In this document: in pieces, positions 6,894 through 9,588 of the stretch
How the letters are laid out: each line of letters begins with the position of its first letter
Position numbering within the stretch: the first letter of the stretch is position 1
Origin: Bacillota bacterium
GTDB lineage: Bacteria > Bacillota > Clostridia > Peptostreptococcales > Anaerovoracaceae
Length of the DNA stretch: 9,588 bases
Assembly (NCBI GenBank): GCA_017621195.1
Contig: JAGATO010000040.1
Location: 1-9,588 of the forward strand
Reading direction: 5' to 3'
The notes under the pieces: generated by a model
The model's input: the letters and a program-made list of their open reading frames with translations, nothing else
Database searches by the model: none
What the model was told of the DNA's origin: nothing
Made by a program: the position numbers and the translations under genes

Positions 6894-7268
6894 CTATTCC
6901 TTCCACAACCGTCCGATCAGCTCCAGTCCTTCCTCCCGGGTCAGGCCCGACTGTTTCAGCGCACTGATCATCGCTCCGATATCGTTTTCCGCCAATTCTT
7001 CCCGAATCGCCTCGACCTTCGCCTCATCCAGAACGACATAGCTCTTTGCCCCTGCATGGGATTGAATGATCCCCTCATCCTCCAACATGCGATACGCCTT
7101 CTGAATGGTGTTGGGATTGACCCCCAACGTGGCAGACAGCACTCGCCGCGACGGCATCTCATCTCCGTTCTCGATCCTTCCGGCCACGATCCCCCGCTTG
7201 ACATACCGGACGATCTGCCCGTAGATGGGGCCGCTGTCATCCATTGTAAACTTTTCAAACGTAATCAC
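6894..7268 (-). CDS. YtrA-subfamily GntR transcriptional repressor
   Basis: This 124-aa protein has an N-terminal winged helix-turn-helix at about 13-80. Its typical residues are PIYGQIVRYVKRGIVAGRI, MPSRRVLSATLGVNPNTIQK, AYRMLEDEGII and HAGAKSYVV. The short helical C-terminus (about 84-124) has no room for a FadR- or UTRA-type effector domain. That short tail defines the YtrA subfamily, which usually represses its own operon with an adjacent ABC transporter. The start is GTG 7268, with GGGAG six bases upstream; the next Met (codon 9) has no good ribosome site. It is the first gene of the five-gene operon. Two near-identical 26-bp palindromes over the promoter are the obvious binding sites. 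In Bacillus, YtrA responds to lipid-II-binding antibiotics; the signal here is unknown. Confidence 0.92.
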   Translation of the reverse strand: MITFEKFTMDDSGPIYGQIVRYVKRGIVAGRIENGDEMPSRRVLSATLGVNPNTIQKAYRMLEDEGIIQSHAGAKSYVVLDEAKVEAIREELAENDIGAMISALKQSGLTREEGLELIGRLWKE

Positions 7269-7306
7269 GGTGTTCTCCCTGATCCTTTCCTGCGGTTTTG
7301 CCGGCC

Positions 7307-7380
7307 GGCTCGGCCTGCGGCCTCTCTTCGGCTCTGTCCGGTCGGCTCACCCTGCGGCCTCTCTTCGGCTCTGTCCGGTC
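7307..7380. repeat. Two-copy 37-bp tandem repeat in the operon leader
   Basis: The unit at 7307-7343 (GGCTCGGCCTGCGGCC at its start) is repeated at 7344-7380 with two mismatches (GG replaced by AC at the sixth and seventh bases). The 31 bases from CCTGCGG onward are identical. Because 37 is not a multiple of three, the copies would be read in different frames, which argues against coding. Confidence 0.85.
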
Positions 7381-7536
7381 GCGCGTCCCACGGGCTCCCC
7401 CCGGTTTTTCGTTTTCGCTCCGATGCGGATCCTTTATCCGTACTCCAAGCCATTTCTTTCAATTTTGTTCTCAACCTGATGTTTTTCCTTGTCACGCCGG
7501 TTCTCTGTCTTCGTTCCAAGCCGATTCGGCACTCAA

Positions 7537-7562
7537 AACTGTATTATTTGAGTAATACAGTT
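7537..7562. promoter_or_regulatory. GntR (YtrA-type) operator, downstream copy
   Basis: AACTGTATTA and TAATACAGTT form perfect 10-bp inverted arms around a 6-bp spacer (TTTGAG). The site lies just after the predicted transcription start, so bound repressor would block initiation or early elongation. Its arms are identical to those of the upstream copy; the copies are 31 bp apart, about three helical turns. Confidence 0.88.
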
Positions 7563-7567
7563 CCTTT

Positions 7568-7593
7568 AACTGTATTATATCAGTAATACAGTT
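7568..7593. promoter_or_regulatory. GntR (YtrA-type) operator, promoter-overlapping copy
   Basis: The same AACTGTATTA/TAATACAGTT arms flank a different 6-bp spacer (TATCAG). The site covers the -10 hexamer (7574-7579) and nearly all of the promoter spacer, so occupation should exclude RNA polymerase. Identical arms with non-identical spacers show that the arms are what is conserved. Confidence 0.9.
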
Positions 7594-7601
7594 GTTGTCA
7601 A
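7574..7601 (-). promoter_or_regulatory. Consensus sigma-A promoter of the GntR-ABC operon
   Basis: On the minus strand TTGACA (7601-7596) and TATAAT (7579-7574) both match consensus exactly, with a 16-bp spacer. A strong promoter under two operators fits an operon that is silent until the repressor is released. Transcription should start near 7567. Confidence 0.88.
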
Positions 7602-7620
7602 GAGAAACTTGACGAGCGAG

Positions 7621-7736
7621 CGAGGAGCCACTGGCCCAAAAAAACAGGGGTGTGGCTCCCCGTGACGTGGGGACGAGGAGCCAACGGCCTAAAAAAACAG
7701 AGGTGTGGCTCCCCGTGACAAGCCGGCGAGGAGCCA
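7621..7736. repeat. 53-bp structured intergenic repeat, two full copies plus partial third
   Basis: Units start at CGAGGAGCCA at 7621, 7674 and 7727 (the last truncated). In the first 46 bases the two full copies differ at four positions; the last seven bases (GTGGGGA versus AAGCCGG) are essentially unrelated. Each copy is a hairpin: GGAGCCAC (7624-7631) pairs with GTGGCTCC (7652-7659), and GGAGCCA (7677-7683) with TGGCTCC (7706-7712). An inner CCC/GGG or CCT/AGG pairing surrounds an AAAAAAACAG loop. The innermost pair is C-G in copy one (7637/7648) and T-A in copy two (7690/7701), a compensatory change. The array sits upstream of both divergent promoters, so it need not be part of either mRNA. 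Confidence 0.85.
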
Positions 7737-7756
7737 ATCGTCGATTTGACATTTGC

Positions 7757-7824
7757 GGTGCGCTGGCGCTGTCCGCCAGCGGTCCTTTCAACTCCAGTGG
7801 TGCGCTGGCGCTGTCCGCCAGCGG
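7757..7824. repeat. Pair of palindromic repeats with 42-bp period
   Basis: The 26-bp sequence at 7757-7782 recurs without mismatch at 7799-7824. Each copy contains CGCTGGCG, then CTGTC, then CGCCAGCG: a perfect 8-bp stem with a 5-nt loop (7761-7781 and 7803-7823). It resembles REP-type extragenic palindromes. The 42-bp period (14 codons) keeps frames open and creates a repetitive false reading frame on the minus strand. Apart from these and the 53-bp array, 7602-7945 shows no gene. Confidence 0.82.
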
Positions 7825-7948
7825 CCCATGGATACCCCGTAAAACGCCTGTCCCGTCGCCCTTCACCGGACAGAAATCGATGCTGATCACGATCCGAACG
7901 CTCCGAACGCGATTTTCTTTTTTCCATCGGAACCTGTCGCGGTTTATG

Positions 7949-7977
7949 TTTCCAAACAATAACAGTTATGTTACAAT
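7949..7977 (+). promoter_or_regulatory. Candidate promoter of the HerA-like gene
   Basis: TTTCCA (7949-7954) and TACAAT (7972-7977) are separated by 17 bp in an AT-rich stretch just upstream of the HerA-like ATPase gene. The -10 is good and the -35 moderate (four of six). The leader would be about 25 nt, containing AGGAGG at 7995-8000. Confidence 0.5.
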
Positions 7978-8007
7978 AAACTTAGAATAATCACAGGAGG
8001 TTTCGAT

Positions 8008-9543
8008 ATGTACCTGAAAGAGCAGCACAAAATCTGGCTTGCCTGCGGCAGCTCCCCCATCTACCTTGAGCCTTCCATGGCAAACCGCCACGGGCTCATC
8101 GCCGGCGCTACCGGCACCGGAAAAACCGTCACGCTGAAGCTGTTGGCCGAATCCTTCAGCGACATGGGCGTTCCTGTATTCCTGGCCGACATCAAAGGCG
8201 ATCTGACCGGTATGTGCCAGATGGGAAAAGAAACGAAACACATCCGTCGCAGCATCGATTCCATGGGGCTGACGGAGTATAGCTACACATCTTATCCCGT
8301 TCGTTTCTTCGACGTTTACGGTGCCCAGGGTCATCCCGTCCGCACTACGATCTCCGACATGGGGCCGGAGCTTCTGAGCCGCCTGTTGAATCTGAACGAT
8401 ACTCAGAGCGGCGTCCTGCGCATCGTCTTTCGCATCGCCGATGACAGAGGCTTACTGCTGCTCGACCTGAAGGATCTTCGATCCATGGTTCAGTACGTGG
8501 GCGATAACGCCAGAGAATACAAACTGACCTACGGCAACATCTCGCCCCAGTCCGTCGGCGCCATCCAGCGGGCTCTATTGACGTTGGAAGATGAAGGCGG
8601 TGACATCTTCTTCGGCGAACCGGCTCTCGACATTGCCGACTGGATCGACTGGGCAGAGGACGGCCGCGGCATCATGAACATTCTGGAATGCCAGGAGCTG
8701 TTCCGACATCCCCTGCTGTATGCCACCTTCCTGCTCTGGATGTTGTCGGAGCTGTACGAACTCCTTCCCGAAGCCGGCGACCTTGACAAGCCGAAGCTGG
8801 TCTTCTTCTTCGACGAAGCCCACCTGCTGTTTAAGGACGCTCCCAAAGCTCTGGTGGATCAGGTGGAACAGGTGGTTCGTCTGATCCGTTCCAAAGGAGT
8901 CAGCGTATGGTTTATCACCCAGAACCCCTCCGACCTTCCCGACAGCGTTCTGGGCCAGATCGGAAACCGGGTGCAGCATGCGCTGCGGGCCTATACGCCT
9001 AACGATCAGAAAGCGCTGCGGGCTGCCGCCCGTTCCTTCCGGGAAAATCCCGCTTTTAACAGCGAAGAAGCGCTGCAGGCTCTGGGCGTGGGAGAAGCCC
9101 TCGTATCGGTTCTCGACGAAAAGGGCATCCCTTCTGTCGTGGATCGGGCCTCCATTCTTCCGCCGCGCAGTTCCATGAATGCCGCCGCTTTGGAAGCCAT
9201 CCAAAACGTCATCGAGTCCAGCCCGCTGCGGGATAAATACACGCAGGTGGAGGACCGCCGCTCCGCCTATGAACTCCTGACGGAAGAGCAGAATCGAAAG
9301 GCGGAAGAAGAAGCACAGGCCAAGCGCCAAGAAGAACTGGAAAAGCAGCGGGAGAAGGACAGAAAGGCTACCGCATCCAGAACCAGCACCAAACGGACCT
9401 CTTCTACAAAATCTTCTTCCTCCTCTTCCGCGCGCAAGCGCCAGACCGCGCTGGAAAAGACCATCAACAGCGCTGCCAACACCGTAGGCCGCGAAATCGG
9501 CAAATCCCTGATCCGGGGGCTGTTCGGACCGCTGAAAAAATAG
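8008..9543 (+). CDS. HerA-like ATPase (DUF853/YjgR family)
   Basis: This 511-aa P-loop ATPase belongs to the HerA/FtsK superfamily. Walker A is GATGTGKT (33-40), followed by VFLADIKGDLTGM (57-69), where YjgR-type proteins carry a conserved Asp-Lys-Gly-Asp. Walker B is KLVFFFDEAH (263-272). A sensor-like strand WFITQNPSDLP (301-311) and GNRVQHALRAYTPNDQKAL (319-337, likely arginine-finger region) follow. A charged coiled coil (about 426-453), a Thr/Ser-rich linker (455-476) and a conserved-looking tail (TALEKTINSAANTVGREIGK, then RGLFGPLKK) finish the protein. The length is normal for the family (about 500 aa). HerA proteins translocate DNA as hexamers, but the role of the DUF853 branch is unclear, and no NurA-like nuclease or defence partner is adjacent in this window. 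ATG 8008 has AGGAGG seven bases upstream. Confidence 0.92.
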   Translation: MYLKEQHKIWLACGSSPIYLEPSMANRHGLIAGATGTGKTVTLKLLAESFSDMGVPVFLADIKGDLTGMCQMGKETKHIRRSIDSMGLTEYSYTSYPVRFFDVYGAQGHPVRTTISDMGPELLSRLLNLNDTQSGVLRIVFRIADDRGLLLLDLKDLRSMVQYVGDNAREYKLTYGNISPQSVGAIQRALLTLEDEGGDIFFGEPALDIADWIDWAEDGRGIMNILECQELFRHPLLYATFLLWMLSELYELLPEAGDLDKPKLVFFFDEAHLLFKDAPKALVDQVEQVVRLIRSKGVSVWFITQNPSDLPDSVLGQIGNRVQHALRAYTPNDQKALRAAARSFRENPAFNSEEALQALGVGEALVSVLDEKGIPSVVDRASILPPRSSMNAAALEAIQNVIESSPLRDKYTQVEDRRSAYELLTEEQNRKAEEEAQAKRQEELEKQREKDRKATASRTSTKRTSSTKSSSSSSARKRQTALEKTINSAANTVGREIGKSLIRGLFGPLKK

Positions 9544-9559
9544 CATCAAAAATTTGATG
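9544..9559. other. Small AT-rich inverted repeat after the HerA-like gene
   Basis: CATCAAA-AA-TTTGATG starts immediately after the stop codon. The stem is weak and no U-run follows, so it is a poor terminator. It could be part of the regulatory region of whatever gene lies beyond the window edge. Confidence 0.35.
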
Positions 9560-9588
9560 AAACGCGCCGGAGTGGTAAAAATCTCAGA

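Larger units (their letters stand above)
7269..7567 (-). other. Long 5' leader of the GntR-ABC operon
   Basis: The predicted start point (about 7567) lies roughly 300 nt before the regulator GTG. The leader begins just past one operator, passes through the second operator and an AT-rich stretch, and then runs through a GC-rich 37-bp tandem repeat (7307-7380). I found no terminator hairpin with a U-run and no riboswitch that I recognise. An 84-codon arginine-rich frame (TTG 7519 to TGA 7265) ends in a GTGA overlap with the regulator start. It lacks a visible ribosome site and is not called as a gene. Confidence 0.5.

Noticed and set aside
6877..6906. Earlier GTG start for the six-TM permease
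   Set aside because: It overlaps the regulator gene without a ribosome site; ATG 6876 has AAGGGG eight bases upstream.
7265..7519. 84-codon Arg-rich frame overlapping the regulator GTG
   Set aside because: TTG start, no ribosome site, unusual composition and an internal 37-bp repeat that changes frame. Kept only as a leader observation.
7597..7613. GTCAAG-AGAAA-CTTGAC inverted repeat as a third operator
   Set aside because: It shares no sequence with the two 26-bp operators, and its arms include the promoter -35 hexamer; probably chance.
7621..7824. Possible CRISPR array
   Set aside because: Only two to three repeats, variable segments of just 7 bp, two different repeat families and no cas genes.
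7492..7959. 155-codon minus-strand frame with repeated LADSASAP and VFLG peptides
   Set aside because: It starts at TTG without a ribosome site and is made entirely from the palindromic 42-bp and 53-bp repeats; it also runs across both operators and the operon promoter.
8575..9549. 324-codon minus-strand frame opposite the HerA-like gene
   Set aside because: Antisense to an intact ATPase gene with all motifs; the shadow protein has no recognisable features.

Overview
The window looks like a chromosomal segment from a low-to-moderate GC Gram-positive anaerobe of the Clostridia/Eubacteriales type. The grounds are strong AGGAGG-like ribosome binding sites, an ECF sigma/RsiV-type anti-sigma pair, a YtrA-type GntR regulator with an ABC exporter, and a Clostridia-style MATE pump. 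A precise genus cannot be read from the sequence alone.

Layout. Bases 1-210 (+) hold the 3' end of an N-acetylglucosamine-6-phosphate deacetylase gene (nagA). It converges on a minus-strand sigma/anti-sigma pair: an ECF sigma factor of SigV type (1665-1177) overlapping an RsiV-like anti-sigma factor (1187-255), with an ECF-type promoter candidate just upstream. Next on the minus strand is a MATE-family efflux protein (3198-1825) with its own terminator. Bases 7268-3274 (-) form a tightly packed five-gene operon: YtrA-type GntR repressor, six-TM permease, short three-TM permease, ABC ATPase, and a 490-residue membrane-anchored exported protein of unknown function. Its promoter (TTGACA, 16 bp, TATAAT) is embedded in two 26-bp palindromic operators, and the mRNA should carry a leader of about 300 nt. 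Divergently, at 8008-9543 (+), is a HerA-like (DUF853/YjgR-type) ATPase.

The divergent intergenic space and the operon leader (7269-8007) hold no convincing protein gene but are dense in structured repeats. There are two 37-bp tandem units in the leader. There are two full 53-bp units plus a partial third, each containing a hairpin in which one base pair differs by a compensatory change. There are also two copies, 42 bp apart, of a perfect 8-bp-arm palindrome.

Functional reading (inference). Two modules point to cell-envelope stress. SigV/RsiV is the lysozyme-sensing system in Bacillus, and YtrA-type ABC operons respond to lipid-II-binding antibiotics in Bacillus. The MATE pump adds export capacity, and nagA recycles amino sugars from peptidoglycan. 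The least explained parts are the 490-aa exported protein, the half-size permease and the covarying intergenic repeat. No mobile element, CRISPR array, rRNA or tRNA was seen.
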